Positions 1 to 7,486 of a stretch of DNA of 64,000 nucleotides are shown piece by piece. Origin of the DNA: Streptomyces tibetensis (lineage in GTDB: Bacteria > Actinomycetota > Actinomycetes > Streptomycetales > Streptomycetaceae); contig NZ_SZVW01000020.1 in the NCBI RefSeq assembly GCF_007655005.1, positions 124,001 through 188,000 of the forward strand, written 5' to 3'. A model generated the notes under the pieces. The model was given only the letters and a program-made list of their open reading frames with translations. It was not told where the DNA came from and ran no database searches. Numbering within the stretch: position 1 is the first letter of the stretch; each line of letters opens with the position of its first letter. The translations under genes were made by a program, and so were the position numbers.

Positions 1-168
1 GTGAGCTGTGACGCGGAACGCCCCGAGCAGCAGTGCGGCGTCACTGACCGCGGTGAGCCCCTTACCGCGCACGTCCCCGACGATCAGTCGGGTGCCGAAG
101 GTGGTGCGCGCCGCCGTGTACAGGTCACCGCCGATTCGAGCCTCGCCTCCGCGGCCAGGTAGCGCTCG
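1..168 (-). pseudogene. SpoIIE/PP2C-type phosphatase fragment, frameshifted
   Basis: Read on the minus strand, positions 138 to 1 encode a typical actinomycete SpoIIE (PP2C) phosphatase stretch, with the RIGGDLYTAARTT segment and the metal-site motif GDVRGKGL followed by an alanine/leucine-rich helix. Just upstream (about 168-145), RYLAAEA appears in a different reading frame. Restoring one base near 143-147 would rejoin it to EARIGGDLY, as in intact homologues. These enzymes dephosphorylate STAS anti-anti-sigma factors. The 5' part of the gene is missing and is replaced by transposase-like sequence, and the 3' part runs out of the window. I read it as a decayed gene, although the downstream half beyond position 1 cannot be seen. 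Confidence 0.6.
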
Positions 169-240
169 CGCCGCGAGCAGTCCGACGGCTCCCGTGATGT
201 ATCGGTACACCGTGCTCACGCCCACATCGACACCCGTTGC
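169..240 (-). mobile_element. Remnant of an IS transposase N-terminal region
   Basis: On the minus strand the stretch around 235-170 reads GVDVGVSTVYRYITGAVGLL. This resembles the helix-turn-helix segment (VGVSTVYRYI followed by an A/V-rich helix ending LLAALAP) of a common Streptomyces IS5-like transposase. Only about 25 recognisable residues remain, with no terminal inverted repeats or DDE residues. It abuts the phosphatase fragment directly, so the two may have been joined by an insertion followed by deletion. This is recognition from memory on a short piece, hence modest confidence. Confidence 0.4.
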
Positions 241-689
241 TACCGATGTCACACTCCGCGCATCCCGCCCAGTGCGCCTCGGTTCTGCTGAACGGAACTG
301 GCCGGGGCCGCCCGCGACACCGGAACCCAAGTCATCAGCACGCAAACGCTGAGGCCACCCAACGATCCTGAAACCATCCGCGAGATCGCGATGCCGAAGG
401 TGTGCGCCGCCCCATAGCAAAATCGCAGCGCAGGCAGGCCCCGGTCACGTCACCGGCCATGAGGCAGCTCCCAACCACCCATCGGCCCGCGAGTCGGAAG
501 ATCCCGGCCGAACTCCGATCCGGCCGGGACTCTCCCGCCGCCGCCTGGGCGGGACTCTGCACCATGAGGACAGCACCCGAGCTGGCTGTGCCAGGCAAGC
601 CCGCAGCTGCCACTCCTGCAAGCGACGGTGTTCAGACGGTGGTGCGATTGCCCTGGCGGGCGGCGAGCGCGGCCTCGCGGCTGGGGTAG
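241..689. other. No gene recognised
   Basis: About 450 bases between the transposase remnant and the next plausible gene. Open frames exist in several directions but lack codon bias, a ribosome binding site or any familiar motif. The block around 510-560 contains GC-rich inverted segments (GGCCGGGA near 490-530 and CCCGCC near 538-555) that could fold but do not form a clear terminator. I see nothing else. Confidence 0.5.
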
Positions 690-704
690 GCGGGCAGGCC
701 CGCG

Positions 705-1193
705 ATGCCCATGGCGGCGCCGGCGCCCGGGGCGGCCCCTGCCCCGTCCGCCCCCGGATCGGCCCCGGCGCCCGCCGCTGCGGGCGCTCCGGCGAGCCCG
801 CCGCGGGCGGCCGCCGCCATGGGTCTGGGTGTCGGCGGCTCCATGCGGCAGGAGGTCTACCAGGACGACCGGCCGCTCTCGGACTGGTCGGAGAAGCCCG
901 CCGGGCGGGTGTTCGTGCACCTGGCGACGCCACCGGAGTGGCGCCGCATCACCGGCGAGGCCGCACCGCCGTCGCCGGTGGACCGGGCCGCCTACACCCG
1001 GGCCGGCCTGCCCTGGTTCGACTATTTCGACCAGGACGCGGTGGACCTCGCCCCCACGGACACGCTCCAGTCCGTCAAGCCGGTCGGCGACTGGCTCGGC
1101 GACGACCACGCGCCCTGGCAGCCGCCCACGCCGGGGCAGACGCAGCAGCTGAAGGACGCCCCGGGCCGACCGGTCGCGGACGGGGACTGGTAG
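705..1193 (+). CDS. Hypothetical protein, C-terminal part of a Streptomyces family; probably 5'-truncated
   Basis: A 162-residue frame. Residues 1-38 are Ala/Pro low-complexity. From about residue 39 it reads MGLGVGGSMRQEVY, then GRVFVHLATPPEWRRITGE, a PSPV motif and GLPWFDYFD. That is the C-terminal signature of a family of larger Streptomyces proteins of unknown function. An in-frame stop at 687-689 shortly precedes the first ATG, and no convincing ribosome binding site precedes 705, 711 or 819. The gene may therefore be a truncated relic of a longer protein or may start internally at 819. No catalytic motif is visible and the function is unknown. Confidence 0.5.
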   Translation: MPMAAPAPGAAPAPSAPGSAPAPAAAGAPASPPRAAAAMGLGVGGSMRQEVYQDDRPLSDWSEKPAGRVFVHLATPPEWRRITGEAAPPSPVDRAAYTRAGLPWFDYFDQDAVDLAPTDTLQSVKPVGDWLGDDHAPWQPPTPGQTQQLKDAPGRPVADGDW

Positions 1194-1405
1194 TCGGCCG
1201 GAGGCATCGTGGGCGAGAAACTGGTGGCAGCGCGTCAAGGGGAGGGCTGGTGGTCGGCCGGGAGCGTCACGGAGGGGGCCGGTGGTCGGCCAGGAGCCTC
1301 GCGGACAGGGCTGGCGGTCGGCCGGGAGCGTCACGGAGGGGGCCGGTGGTCGGCCAGGAGCCTCGCGGACAGGGCTGGCGATCGGGCGGGGCGCGTCGGC
1401 CGCCT
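1190..1405. repeat. Tandem repeat, ~32-bp sub-units in a perfect 64-bp duplication
   Basis: The block 1252-1315 is repeated without change at 1316-1379 (period 64). Each 64-bp unit is itself made of two related ~32-bp halves, starting GGTCGGCCGGGAGCG and GGTCGGCCAGGAGCC. Weaker copies flank the array at about 1190-1221 and 1380-1405, giving roughly six sub-units. It lies between the hypothetical gene ending at 1193 and the lactonase gene starting at 1521. The frame stays open through it, but I see no sign that it is translated. Confidence 0.85.
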
Positions 1406-1419
1406 CCTCCTCTCGGGGC

Positions 1420-1436
1420 GTTGCGCCGTGCGCAAC
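1420..1436. promoter_or_regulatory. Perfect 7-bp-arm palindrome upstream of the lactonase gene
   Basis: GTTGCGC-CGT-GCGCAAC is a perfect inverted repeat 84 bases before the lactonase start. A second half-like TTGTTGCACC follows at about 1447-1456. The size and symmetry fit a dimeric repressor operator, but no regulator gene is adjacent and I do not recognise the motif. Confidence 0.4.
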
Positions 1437-1520
1437 ACCGCTGCCGTTTGTTGCACCCGAGGGCAGGCAAACGCCAAGGTGGCAGTCACGACGGGGACGA
1501 GTGACGACCTGAGGGGCGAC

Positions 1521-2714
1521 ATGGGAAGTGGTGGCTGGAGCAGGCGCCGGTTCGTCGGCGCGGTGACGGGCGGGGCCGCCGCGGCGGCGCTGCCGTCCTG
1601 CGACAAGGCGCCCGCGCCCCCGTCGGCCCCGGCCGCAACGCCCGAGGTGGGTACGAGCCCGTCGCGCGAGGCCCGGCGCCCCTCCGGGCCCCGGCCGCTC
1701 CACCTCGGCACCTACACCTCCGTCGAGGGCGGCGGCAAGGGCATCGGCCTGGCGACCTACGACGCGGCGACGGGTGAGATCACCGGCGTCGGCACGATCG
1801 GCGGCGTCGGCGACCCGTCGTACCTCGCGGTCCACCCGGACCGCGGCACGCTGTACGCGGTGGACGAGCGTGCGGACGGGGCCGTGACCGCCGTCCGGCT
1901 GTCCGACCGGAAGGTGCTGGGCAGCCGCAGTACCGGCGGGGCCGCCCCCTGCCATCTGTCGGTGCATCCGGGCGGGCGCTGGCTGCTCAGCGCGAACTAC
2001 GGCACGGGCAGCGTCGCCGTGCATCCCATCGACACCTCGGGCGCCCTCGGTGAACGCACCGCCCTGGTCCGGCATTCCACTCCCCCGCCCGGCCCGGGCC
2101 AGGAGGGGCCGCACGCCCACCAAGTCGTCACGAGCCCGGACGGGGGCCACGTGCTCGCCGTCGACCTGGGGACGGACACCGTCTACACGTACCGGCTGGA
2201 CGAGAAGGCGGGCACGCTCGCCGAGGTCGCGCAGGCGCACACCCGGCCGGGCGCCGGACCGCGCCATCTCACGTTCCACCCGGGCGGCCGGTACGCCTAC
2301 CTCGCCAACGAGGTCGACAACACGGTGGCGGTCTGCTCCTACGACAAGGCCTCCGGCCGGTTGACCGTCGGCGAGCCGCAGTCCACGGGCACGGGGTCGG
2401 GCACGAACTACCCGGCGCAGATCCTGGTGAGCGCCGACGGCCGGTTCGCCTATCTCGCCAACCGGGGCCACAACAGCCTCACGCGCTACGCCGTAGAGGC
2501 GGACGGCGCCCGGCTCAGGCTGCTCGACACGGTGCCGGTGGGCGGCGACTTCCCCCGGCAGATCGCGTTCTCCCCGGAGGGCACGCTGCTGTTCGCCGCG
2601 AACCAGAAGTCCTCCACCGTCACCGTCTTCCACGTGGACGAGGGCGACGGCGCACTGCGGCGCGCGGGCGGGCCGTTCCCCTCACCCGTCGCCGTCTGTG
2701 CGCTGCCGCTGTAG
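1521..2714 (+). CDS. Exported lactonase-family beta-propeller protein
   Basis: A 397-residue protein of the 6-phosphogluconolactonase/lactonase family with a seven-bladed propeller. Blade-type motifs recur: GTYTS near residue 66, DPSYLAVHPD, PCHLSVHPGGRWLLSANYGTGSV, GPRHLTFHPGGRYAYLANE and PRQIAFSPEGTLLFAANQ. The N-terminus carries twin arginines (SRRRFVG, residues 7-13), then an Ala-rich segment and LPSC at 24-27, suggesting Tat export and possibly lipid anchoring. An exported location argues against a role on 6-phosphogluconolactone in the cytosol; other family members act on other lactones or sugar-acid substrates. The ATG at 1521 follows GAGGGG; the same frame is open back to 1209 through the repeat, but that part has no similarity. 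The 3' end overlaps the convergent downstream gene by 33 bases. Confidence 0.85.
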   Translation: MGSGGWSRRRFVGAVTGGAAAAALPSCDKAPAPPSAPAATPEVGTSPSREARRPSGPRPLHLGTYTSVEGGGKGIGLATYDAATGEITGVGTIGGVGDPSYLAVHPDRGTLYAVDERADGAVTAVRLSDRKVLGSRSTGGAAPCHLSVHPGGRWLLSANYGTGSVAVHPIDTSGALGERTALVRHSTPPPGPGQEGPHAHQVVTSPDGGHVLAVDLGTDTVYTYRLDEKAGTLAEVAQAHTRPGAGPRHLTFHPGGRYAYLANEVDNTVAVCSYDKASGRLTVGEPQSTGTGSGTNYPAQILVSADGRFAYLANRGHNSLTRYAVEADGARLRLLDTVPVGGDFPRQIAFSPEGTLLFAANQKSSTVTVFHVDEGDGALRRAGGPFPSPVAVCALPL

Positions 2715-3410
2715 GGACCGCGGGCACGACGCGGAGGTGGCCCGGCCCAGCAGGACGTGCATGCGCTCGGTGAGCTGCGCGACGTCGTCGGCGGGCGCGT
2801 GGAAGGCGAGGCGTACGTCGCCGTGGGCGCGGGCCCGTTCGATGCGCAGTGTCAGTCCGTGGCGGTCGACGGCGAGCGGCTGGACGCGCACCGCGCCGTG
2901 CAGGCTGTCGGAGTCGACGAGCCGCGTGAGGCGTTCGACGGCGTCGGCGTGGCAGTCGGCGAGGTGGGTCAGCAGCCGGGCCTCGGCCGTGGTGAGCGGG
3001 TCGGGCACGGCGGCGGCGAAATCGGCGAGGTCGACGGCCACGGAGGCGGACGCCTGCCGCAGCACGACACGGGTGGGCGTGAAGGCGAGCCTCTCCCCCT
3101 CGACGGCGAACCAGCCCGCGAGCCACAGCCGGGCGCGGATCCGGTTGCGGACCGGGACGGGCGCGACATCGGCGAACTCCAGCATCGCGGACGGCTCGCC
3201 GCGGGGTGCGCAGATCGCGGCCGCGAGCAGGGCGCTGTCCTCGGGCACGTCCACGAGCACCCTGCCGTCCTCGTCCACGCTGTGCGCGCCGACCAGTTCC
3301 TCCCGTGTGCCCTGCGCGGTCACGGAGCAGGACCACGCGGCGGCGAGCACCGAGCGCGCCCGCTCCGCCGCGGCGGGAGACGCCGTCCAGCTGTGGCTGT
3401 CGTCAGCCAT
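2682..3410 (-). CDS. DUF2470-domain protein, iron-regulated, possibly haem-related
   Basis: A 242-residue protein. The C-terminal third (about residues 150-228: HLADCHADAVERLTRLV, then RVQPLAVDRHGLTLRI, then DVRLAFHAPADDVAQLTERM) matches the DUF2470 domain found at the end of HugZ-type haem-utilisation proteins. The N-terminal part resembles the split-barrel portion only loosely. The start ATG follows AAGGAGGTC at a normal distance. A near-perfect DtxR/DmdR iron box lies directly upstream, so expression is expected under iron limitation. That context supports a role in haem or siderophore iron use, but no catalytic activity can be assigned. Confidence 0.8.
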   Translation of the reverse strand: MADDSHSWTASPAAAERARSVLAAAWSCSVTAQGTREELVGAHSVDEDGRVLVDVPEDSALLAAAICAPRGEPSAMLEFADVAPVPVRNRIRARLWLAGWFAVEGERLAFTPTRVVLRQASASVAVDLADFAAAVPDPLTTAEARLLTHLADCHADAVERLTRLVDSDSLHGAVRVQPLAVDRHGLTLRIERARAHGDVRLAFHAPADDVAQLTERMHVLLGRATSASCPRSLQRQRTDGDG

Positions 3411-3421
3411 CCCAGACCTCC

Positions 3422-3440
3422 TTAGGTAAGCCTCACCTAA
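3422..3440 (-). promoter_or_regulatory. DmdR/IdeR (DtxR-family) iron box
   Basis: TTAGGTAAGCCTCACCTAA is a 19-bp interrupted palindrome matching the actinomycete iron box (TTAGGTTAGGCTAACCTAA) at all but two or three central positions. It lies 12 bases upstream of the DUF2470 gene start and overlaps the region where its promoter and Shine-Dalgarno sequence sit, the expected place for iron-dependent repression. Confidence 0.9.
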
Positions 3441-3495
3441 CTTATCGAAGATCTGGGTGCGCGCCAACCACGTCACTCGACCTTCGCGAGACTTT

Positions 3496-4104
3496 TCAGG
3501 GCGTGAGAACGCCCAGCAGGGCGCGTGCGCACAGCTCGCGCACCTGCTCGCGACCCAGCTCCGTGCCGCGCAGCCACTCCAGGCAGACGGCCGTAGTGAA
3601 CGCCAGCCAGCCGCGCACGGCCAGCCGGACCTCCGGCCGCCCCTCGACGGCGGGGCCGAACTCGGGATCCGCGGCGAGCGCGGCGAGGATCTGCCGCTCC
3701 TGCGCGGCCAGGGCCCGCTGATAGACACGCCGCACCGCCTGGTCCCCGGCCGCGTCGGCGCGGTGGAAGGCGCGATAGCCGTGCGCGTGCGCCTGGACGT
3801 ACTCCAGGAACGTCTCCAGACCTGCCCCGAGTTGCTCGCGGACCGGGACGCCGGGCACCGCTGCCGTCATGCGGAGCATGCGCTCGCTCTCGCGCTCGAC
3901 GACGGCTGCGAAGAAGTCCCGCTTGGTCGGGAAGTAGTGGTACAGCAGCCCGCGCGACACCCCGGCGATCTCGGCGACCTGCTCGATCCACACCTCGTCG
4001 TAGGGGCTCTCCGAGAACAGCCGCGCACCGACCGACAGGAGCTGCTCCCGGCGCTCCCCGGTACTGAGCCGGCGGCGCGTGCGCCCGCCCTGGTTCGCAG
4101 CCAT
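3496..4104 (-). CDS. TetR-family transcriptional regulator
   Basis: A 202-residue TetR/AcrR protein. The helix-turn-helix is clear at about residues 38-60 (VAEIAGVSRGLLYHYFPTKRDFF), followed by a helical ligand-binding domain ending near LCARALLGVL. It is divergent from the CYP102B-type P450 gene at 4214, the usual layout for a repressor of a neighbouring oxygenase. The ATG at 4104 has no Shine-Dalgarno sequence but has a TAAAGT -10 element six bases upstream, so the mRNA is probably leaderless. The effector is unknown; fatty acids would be a reasonable guess given the CYP102 neighbour. Confidence 0.88.
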   Translation of the reverse strand: MAANQGGRTRRRLSTGERREQLLSVGARLFSESPYDEVWIEQVAEIAGVSRGLLYHYFPTKRDFFAAVVERESERMLRMTAAVPGVPVREQLGAGLETFLEYVQAHAHGYRAFHRADAAGDQAVRRVYQRALAAQERQILAALAADPEFGPAVEGRPEVRLAVRGWLAFTTAVCLEWLRGTELGREQVRELCARALLGVLTP

Positions 4105-4110
4105 GCCCGC

Positions 4111-4162
4111 ACTTTACTTGACGCCGGTTCAACAACGGGACCACACTGAACCGCGCTATTGA
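4111..4162. promoter_or_regulatory. Divergent TetR/P450 control region with repeated TTCAA motifs
   Basis: On the minus strand TAAAGT (4116-4111) lies six bases from the regulator's ATG, a leaderless-type -10. Beside it TTGACGCCGGTTCAA (4118-4132) is a near-palindrome with TTGA/TTCAA ends. A related block, TGAACCGCGCTATTGAA, lies at 4146-4162. Paired similar sites between a TetR gene and a divergent target suggest two operators for the regulator. This is inferred from symmetry and placement only. Confidence 0.45.
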
Positions 4163-4213
4163 ACTCACGTACAACACCTGCGAACCCGCCGTCGGATCAA
4201 GGGAGATCGCGTC

Positions 4214-5710
4214 ATGACGGAGGCGCCGACACGGACCGGGGAGCCCAAGGGTTTCCGGAGTGCCGAGCTGGGCTGGCCGGAGCTGGACCGCATTCCGCAT
4301 CCGCCGCGCCGGGTCCCGCTGCTCGGTGACGTGGTGGGGGTGAACCGGCGCACTCCCCTGCAGGACTCGCTGCGCTACGCCCGCGAACTGGGTCCGGTGT
4401 TCCGGCGGAAGGCCTTCGGCAAGGAGTTCGTGTTCGTGTGGGGTGCCCGGCACGCGGCCGACCTCGCGGACGAGTCCCGCTTCGCCAAGCACGTGGGGCT
4501 CGGCGTGGCCAACCTGCGGCCGGTCGCCGGGGACGGCCTGTTCACGGCGTACAACCACGAGCCGAACTGGCAGCTGGCCCACGATGTGCTCGCGCCGGGG
4601 TTCAGCCGCGACGCCATGGCCGGCTACCACCCGATGATGCTGTCGGTCGCGCAGCGGCTGACGGAGCACTGGGACCGGGCGGCCGCGGCGGGCCGGGTGG
4701 TGGACGTGCCCGGCGACATGACCAAGCTGACGCTGGAGACGATCGCGCGCACCGGTTTCGGACACGACTTCGGTTCGTTCGAACGCTCCCGGCCGCATCC
4801 CTTCGTGACCGCGATGGTGGGCACGCTGACCTACGCCCAGCGGCTGAACACCGTGCCCTTCCCGCTGGCGCCCCTGCTGCTGCGCAGCGCGAGCCGCCGC
4901 AACGCGGCCGACATCGCCCACCTCAACCACACGGTCGACGAACTGGTCCGGGCCCGGCGCGCCACCGGCGGCGGTGACGGCGATCTGCTCGACCGGATGC
5001 TGGAGACGGCCCATCCCGACACCGGGGAACGGCTGGCGCCGCAGAACGTCCGCCGCCAGGTCATTACGTTCCTCGTCGCCGGCCACGAGACGACCTCCGG
5101 CGCACTCTCCTTCGCCCTGCACTACCTCGCCCGCCACCCCGAGATCGCCGCCCGGGCCCGCGCCGAGGTGGACCGGGTGTGGGGGGACACGGCGGAACCC
5201 GCCTACGAGCAGGTGGCCCGGCTGCGCTACGTCCGCCGGGTGCTGGACGAGTCGCTGCGGCTGTGGCCCACCGCGCCCGCGTTCTCCCGGGAGGCCCGTG
5301 AGGACACGGTGCTGGCCGGGGAGCATCCCATGCGGCGCGGCGCCTGGGCGCTGGTGCTGACGCCGATGCTGCACCGGGACCCCGAGGTGTGGGGCGCGGA
5401 CGCCGAGCGTTTCGACCCGGACCGCTTCGACGCCCGCGCCGTACGGTCCCGGCCCCCGCACACCTTCAAGCCGTTCGGGACAGGGGCGCGGGCGTGCATC
5501 GGGCGGCAGTTCGCGCTGCACGAGGCCACGCTGGTGCTCGGGCTGCTGCTGCGGCGCTACGACCTGCGGGCCGACCCCGCCTACCGGCTGCGCGTGACGG
5601 AACGGCTGACGCTGATGCCGGAGGGCCTGCGGCTGCGCCCGGAGCGCCGCCCGGCGGTGCGGGAGCCGGCCTCAGACCTGCGCTGTCCAGTGCCCGGGGC
5701 GGGTGACTGA
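4214..5710 (+). CDS. Cytochrome P450, CYP102B-like stand-alone haem domain
   Basis: A 498-residue P450. Motifs: I-helix AGHETT at 289-294, ExxR as ESLR at 346-349, and the haem-binding loop FGTGARACIG at 421-430 with Cys428 as thiolate ligand. Overall similarity (LGPVFRRK, ARTGFGHDFGSF, RLWPTAPAFSREAREDT) is to the P450-BM3/CYP102 haem domain, a fatty-acid hydroxylase family. BM3 carries a fused reductase; this protein stops after the haem domain, like CYP102B1 of S. coelicolor, so it needs separate electron partners, none of which lie nearby. GGGAGA precedes the ATG. A divergent TetR regulator probably controls it. The last 39 bases overlap the convergent gene's 3' end. Confidence 0.92.
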   Translation: MTEAPTRTGEPKGFRSAELGWPELDRIPHPPRRVPLLGDVVGVNRRTPLQDSLRYARELGPVFRRKAFGKEFVFVWGARHAADLADESRFAKHVGLGVANLRPVAGDGLFTAYNHEPNWQLAHDVLAPGFSRDAMAGYHPMMLSVAQRLTEHWDRAAAAGRVVDVPGDMTKLTLETIARTGFGHDFGSFERSRPHPFVTAMVGTLTYAQRLNTVPFPLAPLLLRSASRRNAADIAHLNHTVDELVRARRATGGGDGDLLDRMLETAHPDTGERLAPQNVRRQVITFLVAGHETTSGALSFALHYLARHPEIAARARAEVDRVWGDTAEPAYEQVARLRYVRRVLDESLRLWPTAPAFSREAREDTVLAGEHPMRRGAWALVLTPMLHRDPEVWGADAERFDPDRFDARAVRSRPPHTFKPFGTGARACIGRQFALHEATLVLGLLLRRYDLRADPAYRLRVTERLTLMPEGLRLRPERRPAVREPASDLRCPVPGAGD

Positions 5711-6502
5711 CCCGGGCAGCCGGGTCCCGGCGCTTCCCCGGGCCGCGTTCAGCTGTGGCTGGGTGAGGAAGAACGCCCCGGTCAGATCGGCGTCGGTGAG
5801 GTCCGCGTCGCGCAGGTCGGTACCGATCAGGTCAGCCCCCCGCAGGTCCGCTCCGGTGAGGTCGGCGGCGATGAGGTAGGCGCCGCGGAGGCAGGCACCG
5901 CGCAGGTCGGCGCCCTTGAGACGGGCGCCCATGAGGTCCGCGCCCCGGCGGTCCTTCTTGCGGCCCTTGAAGCCGGCCCTGGCCAGCTCGCTCGTCCTCA
6001 GCAGCAGGACGTTGACCTCCTGGCGGTGTGCCGCCACATCCAGCGCGACGAGCTCCTCGGGGGTCCCGCCGGTCAGTTCCTCGGTCTTCCCCAGGGCCTC
6101 GCGCAGTTCGGCGTGGACGGGACGGGCCGCGGGCAGGGTGAGCGCCTCGGTCAGGTACCACAGCAGCTCGTGCAGCTGCCGGACCACCGGGAACACGTCG
6201 AACATGTGGCGGGCCCGCTCCGGCGGACCGGTCCGCCAGTCCTGTCCGCCGAAGGTGATCTGCGAGACCTGCTGCCCGGCGCCGAAGCAGTCGTAGACCG
6301 TGCAGCCGGTGAATCCCTTCTGCCGGAGCCTGGCGTGGATACCGCAGCGGTGATCCTCCCGGAGGTTGCGGCAGGGCGTGCCGGCGGCCTTGTCGACCGC
6401 GAAGTCGGCCGAGGCGGCGAAGGGCAGGGCGACGCAGCACAGCCCGAAGCACCGCTCGCAGTCGCCGCGCAGTTCCGCCTGCTCGGCCTGGTGTTCTCGC
6501 AT
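5672..6502 (-). CDS. Pentapeptide-repeat protein with N-terminal cysteine cluster
   Basis: About 276 residues. The C-terminal part (about residues 180-250) is a pentapeptide-repeat right-handed helix with the A(D/N)Lxx pattern: GADLMGARLKGADLRGACL continuing through ADLTGADL units. The N-terminal 70 residues hold many cysteines (CERC, LCC, PC, RC, GC, DC followed by FGAG), resembling a YkgJ-like metal-chelating domain, so it may bind Zn or Fe. The middle is helical. I chose the ATG at 6502 (MREHQ) because the cysteine domain begins right after it; starts at 6514 or 6526 are also possible. The 3' end overlaps the convergent P450. The biochemical role is unknown. Confidence 0.8.
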   Translation of the reverse strand: MREHQAEQAELRGDCERCFGLCCVALPFAASADFAVDKAAGTPCRNLREDHRCGIHARLRQKGFTGCTVYDCFGAGQQVSQITFGGQDWRTGPPERARHMFDVFPVVRQLHELLWYLTEALTLPAARPVHAELREALGKTEELTGGTPEELVALDVAAHRQEVNVLLLRTSELARAGFKGRKKDRRGADLMGARLKGADLRGACLRGAYLIAADLTGADLRGADLIGTDLRDADLTDADLTGAFFLTQPQLNAARGSAGTRLPGSVTRPGHWTAQV

Positions 6503-6544
6503 GCCGTTCAGCATACGAAACGACAACTGACGGGCGCCTTCCGG

Positions 6545-7456
6545 TCACACCGCCGGCCCGGGCACCTCCAGACGCTCCAGCCGCTCGGGGTCGGCCAGGA
6601 TGTACATGTCCGTGATGCGGCCGTCGACGATCGTGACGCCCATGACCGACTGGACGCGGCCTTCGTGCGCGTTGACCATTCCGACCGAGCCGTTGACCAG
6701 GACCAGCTCCGCGGCCTGCGTGAACGGGGCGAACATGAGTGCCTGCTCGGCCACCGCCTTCGCGCCCTGGACCACCTTGGAGGCGGCCGCGCCCCGCACG
6801 AGCGCGCCCGAGTCGGCCCGCAGCAGCACATCCGGGTGCAGCACGGCCACCAGTGCCTCGAAGTCCCCGGCGCGCGAGGCGGCCAGGAAGGCGTCGAGCA
6901 CCTGCTTCTGCCGGCCGAGGTCCGGCTCGGCCGACGGGGTGGCACCGCGCACCCGGCGCCGGGCGCGGCTCGCGAGCTGCCGGGTCGCGGCCGGGTTGCG
7001 TTCCACGATGGGCGCGATGTCGTCGAACGGCACGGCGAACATGTCGTGCAGTACGAACGTGAGCCGCTCGTCGGGCGTCAGGTTCTCCAGCACGACGAGC
7101 AGGGCCAGGCCCACGGAGTCGGCCTGGAGCACCTCCTCGGCCGGGTCGATGTGCGACAGGGGCCGGAGCACCGGGTCCGGGACGAAGGCCCCCACGGTGT
7201 CCTGGGTGTCGCCCATCGGCTCCTCGCGGCGGGCGGTGCGCGAGCGCAGCATGTCCAGGCAGACCCGGCCGGTCACCGTGGTCAGCCAGCCGCCTAGGTT
7301 CTGGATGTCGCCCGTGTCGGTGCGGCTGAGCTTCAGCCATGCGTCCTGGACGGCGTCCTCCGCCTCGGAGAGCGATCCGAGCATGCGGTAGGCCACCGCC
7401 TTGAGGTGTCCGCGGTGTTCCTCGAACCGGTGCGCCAGTTCCTCGTCGCCTGTCAT
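6545..7456 (-). CDS. ECF41/SigJ-type RNA polymerase sigma factor
   Basis: A 303-residue sigma factor. The sigma-2 region occupies about residues 8-75 (FEEHRGHLKAVAYRMLGS, then EAEDAVQDAWLKL), and sigma-4 about 110-180 (LENLTPDERLTFVLHDMF, then ATRQLASRARRRV). A SnoaL-like C-terminal extension follows from about 190. This architecture is that of ECF41 factors, in which the extension replaces an anti-sigma factor and tunes activity. ECF41 genes usually sit beside a carboxymuconolactone decarboxylase, oxidoreductase or epimerase (COE) target gene; none is adjacent here. GGGGGAGA precedes the ATG. Which promoters it reads is unknown. Confidence 0.9.
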   Translation of the reverse strand: MTGDEELAHRFEEHRGHLKAVAYRMLGSLSEAEDAVQDAWLKLSRTDTGDIQNLGGWLTTVTGRVCLDMLRSRTARREEPMGDTQDTVGAFVPDPVLRPLSHIDPAEEVLQADSVGLALLVVLENLTPDERLTFVLHDMFAVPFDDIAPIVERNPAATRQLASRARRRVRGATPSAEPDLGRQKQVLDAFLAASRAGDFEALVAVLHPDVLLRADSGALVRGAAASKVVQGAKAVAEQALMFAPFTQAAELVLVNGSVGMVNAHEGRVQSVMGVTIVDGRITDMYILADPERLERLEVPGPAV

Positions 7457-7486
7457 GGTCTCCCCCGTCTGTCGATCAACCGCTGA

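Noticed and set aside
450..2633. Very long minus-strand open frame (about 730 codons) opposite the hypothetical and lactonase genes
   Set aside because: High-GC DNA leaves the antisense frame of a real gene open. The translation is Arg/Gly/Pro/Ala-rich and without motifs, while the plus strand encodes recognisable proteins.
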